This document shows positions 16,837 to 25,872 of a stretch of DNA of 64,000 bases, in pieces. The position numbers and the translations under genes are program-made. This stretch comes from Salipiger sp. H15 (lineage in GTDB: Bacteria; Pseudomonadota; Alphaproteobacteria; Rhodobacterales; Rhodobacteraceae): contig NZ_CP123385.1 of the NCBI RefSeq assembly GCF_040409955.1, forward strand, positions 975,501 through 1,039,500. Direction: 5' to 3'. Each line of letters begins with the position of its first letter. Position 1 is the stretch's first letter. Below the pieces are notes generated by a model, which did not search any database, was not told the DNA's origin, and was given only the letters and a program-made list of their open reading frames with translations.

Positions 16837-16944
16837 CCTTTCATCTTTCTGAAAATACTCATGGCGCGGCGCTCCCCAGGGGGCGCCGCGTCCGTGTTTG
16901 CGGCCGGACGCCTCCGGCGGGAGTATTTGGGGAAAGATGAAAGG
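16837..16944. repeat. Long-range 24-bp inverted repeat between convergent aldehyde dehydrogenase and lpxK
   Basis: Bases 16837-16860 (CCTTTCATCTTTC....ATACTC) and the reverse complement of 16921-16944 agree at 21 of 24 positions. The 60 bp between them contain a GC-rich hairpin (GGCGCCGCG region) and CGCCTCCGGCGG. The element begins 2 bp after the aldehyde dehydrogenase stop and ends 3 bp before the lpxK stop, so it probably acts as a bidirectional terminator. The right half is one copy of the dispersed element described at 16909. Confidence 0.7.
16909..16944 (+). repeat. Dispersed intergenic element, copy 1
   Basis: CGCCTCCGGCGGG followed by AGTATTTGGGGAAAGATGAA. A closely related string occurs at 23931-23964, also directly after a gene. 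The shared pattern is a small GC hairpin (CGCC-TCC-GGCG), GTATTT and a purine-rich AAAGA tail. Confidence 0.75.
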
Positions 16945-16946
16945 GC

Positions 16947-17933
16947 TCAGAGCCCCAGTTTCGCCAGCGCGCTCTCGAGCGGCGCGGGATCGGCGAAGCG
17001 CAGGCGGACCGGCAGGCTCAGCACCTTGGAGCGGAAGGCCTCGGGCAGGCGCACGGCGTCCTTCTCGGTGGTGACGAGCTGCGCGCCGAGCATCTGCGCC
17101 TCGCGCTCGAGCCGGGTCAGCAGCGCGGGGGTGAAGGGCTGGTGGTCGTCGAGCGCCTCGGCGCGGACGAGCGTGGCGCCGAGGCTCCTCAGCGTGGCGA
17201 AGAACTTCTCGGGGTGGCCGATCCCGGCGAAGGCGAGGGCGCGGAGATCCTGCCAGTCCATGCCGGTCCGCAGCGGCTCGAGCGCGCCGCGCAGGCGGGG
17301 CAGGGCGATCTGCGCGCCCCATTCGACGTCGAAGCTGCGCTGCGCGTCCTCGCCGCCGATCGAGAGCAGCAGGTTGGCGCGATTCAGCCCCGTGGATACG
17401 GGCTCTCGCAGGGGACCGGCGGGCAGGCAGCGGCCGTTGCCGAAGCCGTAGCGCGCATCGACCACGATGATCGACAGATCCTTGGCCAGCGCCGGGTTCT
17501 GGAAGCCGTCGTCGAGGAGGATGACCTTTGCTCCGTCCGCGACGGCGGCGCGGGCCCCGGCGGCACGGTCGCGGGCCACCCAGACCGGGCCGAAGGCGGC
17601 GAGCAGCAGCGGCTCGTCCCCCACCTCGGCCGCCGTGTGGCGGCGCGGGTCGACCTGCACCGGGCCGGTCAGGCTGCCGCCGTGCCCGCGCGAGACCACA
17701 TGCGCGCCCGCCTCGCGCAGCCGTTCCAGCAGCGCGATGACGGTGGGGGTCTTGCCGGTCCCACCGGCGTTGATGTTGCCGACGCAGATCACCGGCACGC
17801 CGACGCTCGCGCCCGGCCCGCCGGAGAGGCGGCGCGCGGTGGCGCGGGCGGTGAGCGCGCCGAGCGGCGCGAGGAGCCGGGCCTGCCAGGCCGGGCTGTC
17901 GGGGGGTGTCTGCCAGAAACCGGGGGCGCGCAT
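16947..17933 (-). CDS. lpxK: Tetraacyldisaccharide 4'-kinase
   Basis: A 328-residue inner-membrane kinase that phosphorylates lipid A disaccharide at the 4' position. It shows the N-terminal APGFWQ segment, the P-loop in [26 protein letters not shown] (the LpxK switch) and the [13 protein letters not shown] motif with the catalytic acidic residues. Its ATG overlaps the waaA stop by 1 base (TGATG), so the two lipid A/Kdo genes are translationally coupled. Confidence 0.97.
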   Translation of the reverse strand: MRAPGFWQTPPDSPAWQARLLAPLGALTARATARRLSGGPGASVGVPVICVGNINAGGTGKTPTVIALLERLREAGAHVVSRGHGGSLTGPVQVDPRRHTAAEVGDEPLLLAAFGPVWVARDRAAGARAAVADGAKVILLDDGFQNPALAKDLSIIVVDARYGFGNGRCLPAGPLREPVSTGLNRANLLLSIGGEDAQRSFDVEWGAQIALPRLRGALEPLRTGMDWQDLRALAFAGIGHPEKFFATLRSLGATLVRAEALDDHQPFTPALLTRLEREAQMLGAQLVTTEKDAVRLPEAFRSKVLSLPVRLRFADPAPLESALAKLGL

Positions 17934-19141
17934 CAGGCGAGCTCGGATTCGTCGAGCCAGCCGCAGGCCAGCGCGATCATCTCGTCGGTGAGCTCGGCGC
18001 CCTGGGTGATCACCTCCCAGCCGGCATGGGCCATGGCGGCGGCACGGTCGGGGGCGACGAGCTGGCTGAGCGCGCCGGACAGCGAGTCGAAATCGCGCAC
18101 GATCCGCGCCGCCCCGGCCTCGGCGAGGCGCGAGTAGGCGGGCAGGTGGCGGCCGACGTTGGGCCCGTAGAGCAGGGCGATGCCATGGGCCGCCGCCTCC
18201 ATCGGATCCTCGCCGCCATGGCCGTTGACCAGCGAGCCGCCAAGGAAGGCCACCGGCGCGAGCCGGTACCAGAGCCCAAGCTCCGAGGCGTCCTCGGTGA
18301 CCAGCACCTGGGTGTTCTCGTCGGGCATCTCGCCGGCCTCCCAGGCGCAGAGGCGCAGCCCCGAGTTCCGCGCCACCTCGGCCACCTCGGGCGCGAGGTC
18401 ATGGGTCGCGGGCACGAGGATCAGCAGGAGCCGGTGCGCGAGGCGCACGGCGCGCTTGTGGGCGTGCAGCACCTCCTCGGCCTCCTGCGCGCCGCGCAGC
18501 CGCGCGGCAAGCCAGACCGGCCGGCCGGTGAGGATGCCTGCCATCTCCTCGTAGAGTTTCGCGTTGCAGTCGAGCGGCGGCGCGCTGTCGGTCAGCGGGC
18601 CGACCGTCGGCATGACGCGCTCTTCAACCCCGGCGCGGCGCAGGCGCCGCCGTGCGGGTTCGTCCACCGGGCAGATGCGGTCAAAGAACTGCAGCCCGGC
18701 GGCGGTGGGATCGGGCACCCAGCTGGGCGCGGGGCTCGACCAGGGCAGGTCGCGCGCGTCGAGCAGCACCAGCCGCGTGCCCGCCTCCTGCAGCTTCTGC
18801 AGCAGCGCCGGGCGCAGCTCCTGCCCGGTCCAGAAGCCGATCTGCGGGCGCCAGTGCTCGAGGAAGGCCGCAACCTCGGCCGGGCTTTCGCCGGGCAGGT
18901 CGGCGCGCAGCGCGCCCTCGGGGGCGTGATCGGACTGGCCGGTGATCAGCACCGCCAGTTCCGGGCGCTGGATCCTCAGCCGCGTCGCCAACGCCGCGAG
19001 CGCGCGGGCCGAGCCAGGCTCGCCCGCGTGCAGCCAGAGCAGCTGACCGGCGGGCCGCGCCGGGGGCGTCGCGATCGCGGTCGCCCCGCGGCCGCGCGCA
19101 TAGGCCAGGTAGGCCGACAGGGAGAACGGCCTGCGCGCCAC
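17933..19141 (-). CDS. waaA: 3-deoxy-D-manno-octulosonic acid (Kdo) transferase
   Basis: A 402-residue glycosyltransferase that adds Kdo to lipid IVA. It shows the N-terminal [18 protein letters not shown] segment (glycosyltransferase_N domain), [12 protein letters not shown], and the C-terminal donor-binding region [24 protein letters not shown]. There is no in-frame ATG near the N-terminus downstream of the neighbouring gene; a GTG at 19141 (protein beginning [20 protein letters not shown]) lies 5 bp after the DUF4170 stop and gives the normal family start, so it is chosen over the long upstream read-through. Confidence 0.92.
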   Translation of the reverse strand: MARRPFSLSAYLAYARGRGATAIATPPARPAGQLLWLHAGEPGSARALAALATRLRIQRPELAVLITGQSDHAPEGALRADLPGESPAEVAAFLEHWRPQIGFWTGQELRPALLQKLQEAGTRLVLLDARDLPWSSPAPSWVPDPTAAGLQFFDRICPVDEPARRRLRRAGVEERVMPTVGPLTDSAPPLDCNAKLYEEMAGILTGRPVWLAARLRGAQEAEEVLHAHKRAVRLAHRLLLILVPATHDLAPEVAEVARNSGLRLCAWEAGEMPDENTQVLVTEDASELGLWYRLAPVAFLGGSLVNGHGGEDPMEAAAHGIALLYGPNVGRHLPAYSRLAEAGAARIVRDFDSLSGALSQLVAPDRAAAMAHAGWEVITQGAELTDEMIALACGWLDESELA

Positions 19142-19146
19142 GCGTG

Positions 19147-19389
19147 TCAGCCGAGCTCTTCGGTCGCGGAGACCTCGAGTTCCTCGTCGCGCAGACGGTG
19201 GATGTGGGCGATGAAGTAGCGCATGTGGGCGTTGTCCACGGTGCGCTGCGCCTCGGCCTTCCAGGCGTCGTAGGCAGAGGCGTAGTCGGGGAACATGCCG
19301 ACGATGTGGATGTCGTTCACGTCCTTGAAGACGGATTTCTCGGGGGTGACGAGCTCGCCGCCGAAGACGAGGTGGAGACGTTGGGGCAT
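19147..19389 (-). CDS. DUF4170 family small protein
   Basis: An 80-residue acidic protein (MPQRLHLVFGGELV; FPDYASAYDAWKAEAQRTVDNA; HIHRLRDEE). It matches DUF4170, which is found beside waaA in alphaproteobacteria. It has no signal peptide or membrane segment. A role tied to lipid A/Kdo assembly is suggested only by its constant position. It is transcribed with waaA-lpxK; the intergenic gap to the cysQ-like gene is 98 bp. Confidence 0.85.
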   Translation of the reverse strand: MPQRLHLVFGGELVTPEKSVFKDVNDIHIVGMFPDYASAYDAWKAEAQRTVDNAHMRYFIAHIHRLRDEELEVSATEELG

Positions 19390-19487
19390 GGGGGGATCCT
19401 TTCCCGTACTGACGCGCGCAACCTACTTTCTGCACCCGCAGCGTCAAGATTCTACCGCGGGTCAGCGTTACGCGGCGGCTTCACAAG

Positions 19488-20282
19488 TCAGGGGGCCAGC
19501 GTCAGGCGACCCATGATGTCGGCATGGAGCGCGGGATTGGCCGCCACCACGCCGGGATGCTGGGGGTGGCGCGCGTTGAAGCGCAGCGGTCGGCCGAGCC
19601 GGTCGGTGACCGTCGCCCCGGCCTCCTGCAGAAGCAGCGTGCCGGCGGCGATGTCCCACTCCCAGGTCGGGCGGAAGGTGAGCATGGCGTCGAAGCGCCC
19701 CTCGGCCACGAGCCCGAGCCGGTAGGCCAGCGAGGGCCGGTGCGCGCGGCGGATCGGCGGCAGCGGCACGCGCCAGTAGGGGCTGTCGATCACCGGGCGG
19801 GGCGCCAGCACCTCGGCCTCGTCGAGCGTGGCGGGACCGGCGGCGCGGATCGGCACGCCGTTCAGCACCGCGCCCCCGCCCTGCGCGGCGCTGTAGAGCA
19901 GGCCCCGCTTCGGCAGGTAGATGGCGGCAGAGGTGACGGCACCGTGCTCGGCCACGGCCAGCGAATGCGCCCAGCTGTCGTCGCCCGCGATGAACGAGCG
20001 CGTGCCGTCGATCGGGTCGATGATGAACACCCGCTCGGCCGCGCGCCGCGCCGCGTCGTCGGCGCTTTCCTCCGAGAGCCAGCCGTAATCGGGCCGCGCG
20101 CCGCGCAGGATCTCCTCGAGCCGGGCATTGACCGCGAGGTCGGCCGCGGTGACGGGGCTGCCATCCGCGGCCTTGTAGCGCACGTCGAGCGCGTCTTCGG
20201 CAAAGGACAGCGCCACCTTGCCCGCCTCGCGGGCCGCGTGCTCGAGCAGCGCGAGGTCTTCCGCGGGATCACTCGCCGGCAA
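19488..20282 (-). CDS. Inositol-monophosphatase superfamily phosphatase (CysQ/SuhB type)
   Basis: A 264-residue Mg/Li-sensitive phosphatase-fold protein. Metal-site motifs: WLSEES (Glu), IDPIDGTRSF (Asp-x-x-Asp-Gly) and EWDIAAGTLLLQEAGATVT. It may hydrolyse 3'-phosphoadenosine 5'-phosphate or inositol phosphates. No ATG is available: an in-frame TGA lies two codons upstream of a TTG at 20282, and the next alternative start (a GTG) would remove 22 residues of the first helix, so TTG is the probable start. It overlaps the pmbA stop by 14 bp. Confidence 0.88.
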   Translation of the reverse strand: MPASDPAEDLALLEHAAREAGKVALSFAEDALDVRYKAADGSPVTAADLAVNARLEEILRGARPDYGWLSEESADDAARRAAERVFIIDPIDGTRSFIAGDDSWAHSLAVAEHGAVTSAAIYLPKRGLLYSAAQGGGAVLNGVPIRAAGPATLDEAEVLAPRPVIDSPYWRVPLPPIRRAHRPSLAYRLGLVAEGRFDAMLTFRPTWEWDIAAGTLLLQEAGATVTDRLGRPLRFNARHPQHPGVVAANPALHADIMGRLTLAP

Positions 20283-21627
20283 GCGTCAGCCCCTCGACCA
20301 GCAGCGAGGGCACGACCCGCGACAGCCAGGGGCGCGCGTCGTTGGACGGCACCACCCTGCGCAGCATCTGCCGCAGGTTGCCGGCGATTGTCACGCCCGA
20401 GACCGGGTAGGCGATCTCGCCGTTCTCGACCCACCAGCCCGCCGCCCCGCGCGAGTAGTCGCCGGTGTTGGGGTTGATCGTCGCGCCGATCATCGAGGTG
20501 ACGACGAGCCCGCGGCCCATCTCGGCGATCAGCTGCTCCGGCGTCTTGTCACCCTGCGTCAGCTCGAGGTTCCAGGCGGTCGGCGAGGGGCCCGAGGAGG
20601 TGCCGCGCGCGGCGTTGCCGGTCGGCGCCATGCCGAGCTTGCGCGCGTTGGCAAGGTCGAGCGTCCAGCCCGTCAGCACCCCGTCCTCGACCAGCGCGCG
20701 GCGCCGCGTCGGCAGGCCCTCGGCGTCGAAGGGGCGCGAGCCCGAGATGCGCGGGCGGTGCGGATCCTCGATCAGAGAGATCCCGTCCGACAGAACCTGC
20801 GCCCCGAGCGAGTCGCGCAGCCACGAGCCGCCGCGCGCGACCGCGGCGCCGTTGGCCGCGGCGACGAGGTGGCCGATCAGCGAGGAGGCGATGCGCTCGT
20901 CGAAAAGCACCGGGTAGGCGCCGGTCTTGGGCTTGCGCGGGTTCAGCCGCTCGAGCGTGCGGGCCGCGGCGCGCTGGCCGATCTCGACCGGGCTGCGCAG
21001 GTCGGACTGGAAGGTGCGGCTGTCGCCGTCGTGGTCGCGCTCCATCCCGAGCCCGGTGCCGGCGATGGCAACGCAGGAGGTCGAGCGGGCGGTGCGGGCG
21101 TAGCCGCCTGCAAAGCCGTTGCTCGCCGCGAGGAAGACCTGCTGCGCGTCGTAGGAGGCGGAAGCCGACTGCACCTGCGTAATGCCTTCGACGGCCAGCG
21201 CCGCGGCCTCGGCCTCGAGCGCGTCGCGCTGCAGCGCGTCGGGCGCGGGGTCGGCCGAGGGGTCGGCCAGTTCGAGCGCCGCGATGTCCCAGTCCCGCGC
21301 CAGCTGCGAGGGATCGGCGAGCCCGGCATAGGGATCCTCGGGCGCCTCGCGGGCCATGGCCACCGCGCGCTCGGCCATGGCGGTCAGCGTCTCGGGCTTC
21401 ACGTCCGAGGTCGAGACCACCGCGCTGCGCTGGCCGATCAGCACGCGAAGGCCGATGTCCGTGCCCTCCGACCGTTCGGCCTGTTCCAGCGCGCCGCCGC
21501 GGACGTCGATGCTGAGCGAGGTGCCCTCGATCGCCATGGCATCCGCCGCGTCGGCGCCCGCCTTGCGCGCGGCCTCCAGCAGTTGCGCCGTCAGGGTTTG
21601 CAGGTCCTTGCGCTCAATGCGGTCCAT
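20269..21627 (-). CDS. pmbA: TldD/PmbA family protein, PmbA (TldE) type
   Basis: A 452-residue protein of the TldD/PmbA family. The HExxxH zinc motif of TldD is absent, while the C-terminal glycine-rich blocks (TSSGPSPTAWNLEL, MGRGLVVTSMIGATINPNTGDYSRGAAGWWVENGEI) match PmbA/TldE, the non-catalytic partner of the heterodimeric protease that processes modified peptides such as microcin B17. The TldD partner is not in the window. The ATG at 21627 follows a GGAGGC box; an upstream in-frame ATG in the open frame lacks one. Confidence 0.93.
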   Translation of the reverse strand: MDRIERKDLQTLTAQLLEAARKAGADAADAMAIEGTSLSIDVRGGALEQAERSEGTDIGLRVLIGQRSAVVSTSDVKPETLTAMAERAVAMAREAPEDPYAGLADPSQLARDWDIAALELADPSADPAPDALQRDALEAEAAALAVEGITQVQSASASYDAQQVFLAASNGFAGGYARTARSTSCVAIAGTGLGMERDHDGDSRTFQSDLRSPVEIGQRAAARTLERLNPRKPKTGAYPVLFDERIASSLIGHLVAAANGAAVARGGSWLRDSLGAQVLSDGISLIEDPHRPRISGSRPFDAEGLPTRRRALVEDGVLTGWTLDLANARKLGMAPTGNAARGTSSGPSPTAWNLELTQGDKTPEQLIAEMGRGLVVTSMIGATINPNTGDYSRGAAGWWVENGEIAYPVSGVTIAGNLRQMLRRVVPSNDARPWLSRVVPSLLVEGLTLAGE

Positions 21628-21735
21628 GTCGCCTCCGGTCTGGGTCTTGAAGGATTGGGTAGGCCGCGCGGCGCGGCAAGGCAAGCGCCGGGGCGGGCGC
21701 GGGCGTCACGATAGCGCCAACGCGGCCGCCTAGGC

Positions 21736-22497
21736 TCACTTCGCGGGGACGACCACGCCGATGATCGGCCCGAGCGGGCGGCCGATGTCGCTGCGCCCGA
21801 CCTGCGGCGCGAAGAGCCGCGAGACGTTGCCGTCGAAGAACAGCGCGTTCGGCATCTTCAGCCCGTCGCGGTAGAGCGAGCCGAACTCGTAGAAGCTCAC
21901 CGGCTCCTCCGAGATCGCGAAGACCAGCGTCTTGCCGTCCGCCGAGGTGCCGACGCCGTTGCGGATGTAGCGCGAGGTGCTGTCGCGCAGGAAACGCGGG
22001 TGCAGCTCGCCGTCGATCACCAGCATCGGCCCCGATTGCGTGGCATAGCGGCAGGCGGGCTTGCGGGTGAGGAAGTCGCGCGTCTCGTAGACCTGCGCCT
22101 CGCCCTTGCCGATGCAAAGGACGCCGTTCGGCAACATGCCGAAATTGCCGGGCCCGGGGCTGGAGATGACGCGCATCTCCTCCTGCCCGTTCTCGACGTA
22201 ATGGCCGACCGGGGCGCGGTCGATATGGTACATGCCGGCGTTCATCGCGAAAGCGAGCGTCTCGCCCTTCTCGCGCAGCGCCGCGTCGAGGGTCGAGAAA
22301 TGCCCCCAGACCGTGCCATCCGGGGCGCGCAGGAAGGTGCGCAGGTCCTCGTCCGCCGCGACGGTGCAGAGCGTGTAGCGCCGGCCCTCGAAGCTCGAGA
22401 CCTCGCAGCTCACCGCGTCCGCGCGGGTGGGAACCAGGGACGGCAGCAGCGCCGCCGCCGCAAGCGCCAGCGCGGTCAGGGCGGAGCGGAGGCTCAC
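21736..22497 (-). CDS. DUF2233 / phosphodiester glycosidase-fold secreted protein
   Basis: A 253-residue exported protein: residues 1-27 are a signal peptide ([18 protein letters not shown]). The mature part has the NAGPA/DUF2233 signature strings [39 protein letters not shown] and RYIRNGVGT, ending in [12 protein letters not shown]. The fold is associated with exo-glycosidase or phosphodiester cleavage in bacterial envelopes; the substrate is unknown. The start is GTG at 22497, overlapping the rbfA stop by 4 bp (GTGA), so it is coupled to rbfA. Confidence 0.85.
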   Translation of the reverse strand: MSLRSALTALALAAAALLPSLVPTRADAVSCEVSSFEGRRYTLCTVAADEDLRTFLRAPDGTVWGHFSTLDAALREKGETLAFAMNAGMYHIDRAPVGHYVENGQEEMRVISSPGPGNFGMLPNGVLCIGKGEAQVYETRDFLTRKPACRYATQSGPMLVIDGELHPRFLRDSTSRYIRNGVGTSADGKTLVFAISEEPVSFYEFGSLYRDGLKMPNALFFDGNVSRLFAPQVGRSDIGRPLGPIIGVVVPAK

Positions 22498-22919
22498 TCG
22501 TCGCTGTCCCCGCCGTCGTCGTCATGCCCCTCGAGATCGCGCCGGACGGACTCCTGCGAGAAGATGCGCCGGGTCTCGTCGAGCCGGTCGAAGGTCTCGT
22601 CGAGGCGGAAGCGCAGGTCCGGCGCGTATTTCAGCGTCAGCTCCTTCGAGACCGCGCGGCGCAGCTCGGCCTTGTTGCGCTCGAGCAGCTCGAACATGTT
22701 GCCTTCCTGCTTGCCGCCGAGCGGCACGACATAGGCGGTTGCGACCTTGAGATCGGGAGAGACCCGGACCTCGCCGACGGTGATCGAAAGCCGGTTCAGC
22801 TCGGGGTCGTGCACGTCGCCGCGATTGAGCACGTCCGCCAGCGTGCGGCGAATGAGTTCGCCGACACGAAGCTGTCTCTGGCTGGGGCCGGAGCCCTCTT
22901 GGAATCTGTTCTTTGCCAT
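22494..22919 (-). CDS. rbfA: 30S ribosome-binding factor RbfA
   Basis: A 141-residue KH-fold factor that assists late 16S rRNA maturation in the cold. It shows [46 protein letters not shown] (which carries the KH strand) and [18 protein letters not shown]. The C-terminal tail is very acidic ([14 protein letters not shown]). The ATG at 22919 (MAKNRFQEG) is the family start; the longer frame overlaps the dapB promoter. It is divergent from dapB. Confidence 0.96.
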   Translation of the reverse strand: MAKNRFQEGSGPSQRQLRVGELIRRTLADVLNRGDVHDPELNRLSITVGEVRVSPDLKVATAYVVPLGGKQEGNMFELLERNKAELRRAVSKELTLKYAPDLRFRLDETFDRLDETRRIFSQESVRRDLEGHDDDGGDSDE

Positions 22920-23087
22920 GGCGCAGACATAGGCGCGTTGCGGGGTTTTGCCAAGAACGCGAACGCATAGCGCCCCGGGACGGGGGCCGTGGCGGCGGGG
23001 CCGCGCCGAGATCTCCGCCGACATCTCCTTTGCCATCGGGCCGCTGCCGGAGTATGCCCTGCGGGAAACTCAGGATCGGAGAGCAGG

Positions 23088-23903
23088 ATGTCGGAATTGC
23101 CGGGTGTTGTCGTCACGGGCGTGTCGGGGCGGATGGGCCAGATGCTGGTGCGCGAAGTGCTGGCCAGCGACAGGCTGAAACTCGTCGGCGCGGTCGAGCG
23201 CACGGGCAATCCCTGGGTGGGCCGCGACCTCGGCACGTGCATGGGCGGCACAGAGCTCGGCATCACCGTCAGCGACGACCCGCTCGAGACCTTCGCCAAG
23301 GCGCAGGCGGTGCTCGACTTCACCGCCCCTGCCGCGACGGTGCATTTCGCCGAGCTGGCGGCGCAGGCCCGCGCGGTGCACGTGATCGGCACCACCGGGC
23401 TCGAGGAGGGGGATCTTGCGAAGATCCGCGCCGCCGCGCGCCACGCGGTGATCGTGCGCGCCGGCAACATGAGCCTCGGGGTCAACCTGCTGACGAAGCT
23501 CACCAAGCAGGTCGCCGCGGCGCTCGACGAGGACTGGGACATCGAGATCGTCGAGATGCACCACAACCGCAAGGTCGACGCCCCATCGGGCACCGCGCTG
23601 ATGCTGGGCGAGGCGGCGGCAGAGGGCCGGGGCGTATCGCTCGCGGAAGCCTCGGACCGCGGCCGCGACGGCATCACCGGCGCGCGCGAGCGCGGCACGA
23701 TCGGCTTTGCCGCGCTGCGCGGTGGCGACGTGGTGGGAGAGCACGAGGTGATCTTCGCCACGGCGGGCGAGCGCATCGTGCTCAAGCACATCGCCTCGGA
23801 CCGCGCGCTCTTCGCCCGCGGCGCGCTGAAGGCGGCGCTCTGGGGCCAGGACAAGGCGCCCGGCGAGTATGACATGCTGGACGTGCTGGGGCTTGGCGAC
23901 TGA
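23088..23903 (+). CDS. dapB: 4-hydroxy-tetrahydrodipicolinate reductase
   Basis: A 271-residue NAD(P)H enzyme of the lysine/diaminopimelate pathway. It shows the nucleotide-binding [26 protein letters not shown], the catalytic [15 protein letters not shown] block and the C-terminal [14 protein letters not shown]. It is separated by 13 kb from dapA, which lies at 37.2 kb. A GGAG-rich ribosome site (GGATCGGAGAGCAGG) precedes the ATG. A terminator follows. Confidence 0.97.
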   Translation: MSELPGVVVTGVSGRMGQMLVREVLASDRLKLVGAVERTGNPWVGRDLGTCMGGTELGITVSDDPLETFAKAQAVLDFTAPAATVHFAELAAQARAVHVIGTTGLEEGDLAKIRAAARHAVIVRAGNMSLGVNLLTKLTKQVAAALDEDWDIEIVEMHHNRKVDAPSGTALMLGEAAAEGRGVSLAEASDRGRDGITGARERGTIGFAALRGGDVVGEHEVIFATAGERIVLKHIASDRALFARGALKAALWGQDKAPGEYDMLDVLGLGD

Positions 23904-23930
23904 GGCGCGGCCCGGCGGCACGCGAAGGAC

Positions 23931-23964
23931 CGCCTCCGGCGGGCGTATTTTGAAAGAGAAGAAG
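23931..23964 (+). repeat. Dispersed intergenic element, copy 2
   Basis: CGCCTCCGGCGGG followed by CGTATTTTGAAAGAGAAGAAG, 27 bp after the dapB stop. It is the same pattern as at 16909-16944, and runs into the dapB terminator stem. Confidence 0.75.
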
Positions 23965-23996
23965 GGGGAGGCTCACCGCGCTCCCCCTTCGTTTTT
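23961..23996 (+). terminator. Intrinsic terminator of dapB
   Basis: A 10-bp stem GAAGGGGGAG/CTCCCCCTTC with a 10-base loop is followed by GTTTTT. Confidence 0.88.
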
Positions 23997-24084
23997 CCGG
24001 GCCCGGCTATTCCGGGCTCAAGTCTCGCGGGGCAGTCTGGGCAGCACCCCGCGCGGGGCGCCGCCGGTCTGAGGTCGGCCCCGG

Positions 24085-24288
24085 TCAGAAATCGATCGCG
24101 ATGCCCTTCTTTTCCCAGTCGCCGTAGCGGGCGGGGTCGAGCCCGTCGCGGCCGCCGTATTCCTTGGCGCGCGGATCCTTCGCGAGTGCCTCCTCGGCGG
24201 CCTTGCGGCGCTCGGCGGCCTCGGCCAGCGCGCGCTGTGCGGCGGGCGGGAGATCGGCGGGAAGTTCGGGGCGCGTGTCGTCGCTCAT
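24085..24288 (-). CDS. DUF1674 / succinate dehydrogenase assembly factor 4-like protein
   Basis: A 67-residue protein ending in the DUF1674 signature GGRDGLDPARYGDWEKKG followed by a hydrophobic IAIDF tail. The eukaryotic relative SDHAF4 helps assemble flavinylated SdhA; bacterial copies are presumed to do the same. The first two thirds are a charged helix (AAQRALAEAAERRKAAEEAL). Two ATGs are possible; the one at 24288 has AGGAGG at 8-nt spacing, whereas at 24294 the box is only 2 nt away. Confidence 0.85.
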   Translation of the reverse strand: MSDDTRPELPADLPPAAQRALAEAAERRKAAEEALAKDPRAKEYGGRDGLDPARYGDWEKKGIAIDF

Positions 24289-24388
24289 GGCCATGCCCTC
24301 CTCGGGCGTGCTTTCCTTGCGTGGGTCCGCTTGATATAGGCCCGGGGATCATGCGCGGGCAAGACCCGCAGGGTAGCGGAGTGGTCCC

Positions 24389-25690
24389 ATGGCAGGCAAA
24401 GGCGCGGAGAAGAGCTCGGACAAACCCGAAGCGGCGAGCCCGGCGCGGGCGGCGGCGGTGGCGCTGCTCGGGCAGGTGCTCGGGCAGGGGCGGCTGCTGA
24501 GCGAGGCGATGCAGGGCGGGCCCTTCGTCAAGCTCGGCGCGGCGGACCGCGCGGCGGCGCAGCGGCTGGCGACCGGCGTGCTGCGCAACCTCGCGCGCTG
24601 CGACCAGGTGCTGAAGTCGCGCCTGCGCAAGGCGCCGCCGCTCTTCGTGCGCAACGTGCTGCGGCTCGGCGCCTTCGAGCTCTGCACCGGTGGCGCGGCG
24701 CATGGGGTGGTCAATGACTGCGTCAGCCTGATCTCGGCGGACCGCAAGACCAAGACCATGTCGGGCCTCGCGAACGCCATCCTGCGCCGCCTGTCCGAGG
24801 ACGGGCCCGCGGAATGGGCCAAGCTGCGCGCGCCGCGCCTGCCGCGTTGGCTGCGCGAGCCGCTCGCCGCGGCCTGGGGCGGCAAGGCGGTCTCGGCCAT
24901 GGAGGCCGCCCATGCCGCGGGCGCGCCGCTCGACATCACCGTCGCCTCCGATGCCGAGGGCTGGGCCGGGAAGCTGGGGGCAGAGCTGCTGCCGACCGGC
25001 TCGCTGCGGCTCGCCGAGCCCGGGCAGGTCTCGGCGCTGCCGGGTTTCGACGAGGGCGCCTGGTGGGTGCAGGACGCCGCCGCGGCGATCCCGGCGAAAC
25101 TGCTGGGCGACGTTTCCGGGCTGTCGGTGCTCGACATGTGCGCGGCGCCGGGCGGCAAGACCATGCAGCTCGCGGCGGCGGGGGCCGAGGTCATCGCGCT
25201 CGACCTGTCGGAAGGCCGCATGGCGCGGATCACCGAGAACCTGCTGCGCACCGGGCTGAAGGCCGAGACGCGGATCGGCGACGCGCTGGAGGCGGAGGGC
25301 AGCTATGACGCGATCCTGCTCGACGCGCCCTGCTCGGCCACCGGCACCATCCGACGCCACCCCGACCTGCCGCACGCCAAGGCGGGCGAGGGCATCTCGG
25401 AGCTGATCGGGCTGCAGGCGGCGATGCTCGACCATGCGCTGACCCTGCTGAAGCCGGGCGGGCGGCTGGTCTTCTGCACCTGCTCGCTGCTGCCCGACGA
25501 GGGGGAGTGCCAGGTCGACGAGGCGCTGGCGCGCCACCCGGGGCTCAAGGTCCTGCCGCCCGAGGCGGCGTGGATCGAGCCGAAATGGCGTTCGGAGGAG
25601 GGCGGGCTGCGGCTGCGCCCCGACTACTGGCCCGAGCGCGGCGGCATGGACGGGTTCTACGTCGCGGTGCTGGAAAAGCCCGCGGACTGA
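24389..25690 (+). CDS. rsmB: 16S rRNA cytosine-C5 methyltransferase, RsmB/NOP2 family
   Basis: A 433-residue protein. Residues about 10-150 form the NusB-like RNA-binding domain (RLATGVLRNLARCDQVL; RLGAFELC). Residues about 210-433 form the SAM methyltransferase, with LDMCAAPGGKTMQLAAAGAE (SAM loop), the LDAPCSATGTIRRHPDL motif IV cysteine and the catalytic cysteine in FCTCSLLPDEGE. It methylates C967-type positions of 16S rRNA. The order rsmB-heparinase-purH is typical of Rhodobacterales. Confidence 0.93.
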   Translation: MAGKGAEKSSDKPEAASPARAAAVALLGQVLGQGRLLSEAMQGGPFVKLGAADRAAAQRLATGVLRNLARCDQVLKSRLRKAPPLFVRNVLRLGAFELCTGGAAHGVVNDCVSLISADRKTKTMSGLANAILRRLSEDGPAEWAKLRAPRLPRWLREPLAAAWGGKAVSAMEAAHAAGAPLDITVASDAEGWAGKLGAELLPTGSLRLAEPGQVSALPGFDEGAWWVQDAAAAIPAKLLGDVSGLSVLDMCAAPGGKTMQLAAAGAEVIALDLSEGRMARITENLLRTGLKAETRIGDALEAEGSYDAILLDAPCSATGTIRRHPDLPHAKAGEGISELIGLQAAMLDHALTLLKPGGRLVFCTCSLLPDEGECQVDEALARHPGLKVLPPEAAWIEPKWRSEEGGLRLRPDYWPERGGMDGFYVAVLEKPAD

Positions 25691-25872
25691 CGGGCGTTCC
25701 GCGCTCTTTCCCGGCTCGTGCACCGCTTTTAGCCGCGGGCCGTTGCGCGCAGGCCGCAAGCGCGGCGCCAAGGCATCGCGTTTGCGCGATTTCGGCCCTT
25801 GCCCGGTGACTTGCGCCCCTCTGGGGTCTAACCTGCCGGGCAAAAGCCTCAAGGCGGGCAGAAGGGCAGGGC

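Noticed and set aside
22796..25852. A 1018-codon open frame on the minus strand spanning rbfA, dapB, the DUF1674 gene and rsmB
   Set aside because: It runs antisense or out of frame to four well-recognised genes, and its translation is Arg/Pro/Ala-rich without any domain, as expected of shadow frames in GC-rich DNA.
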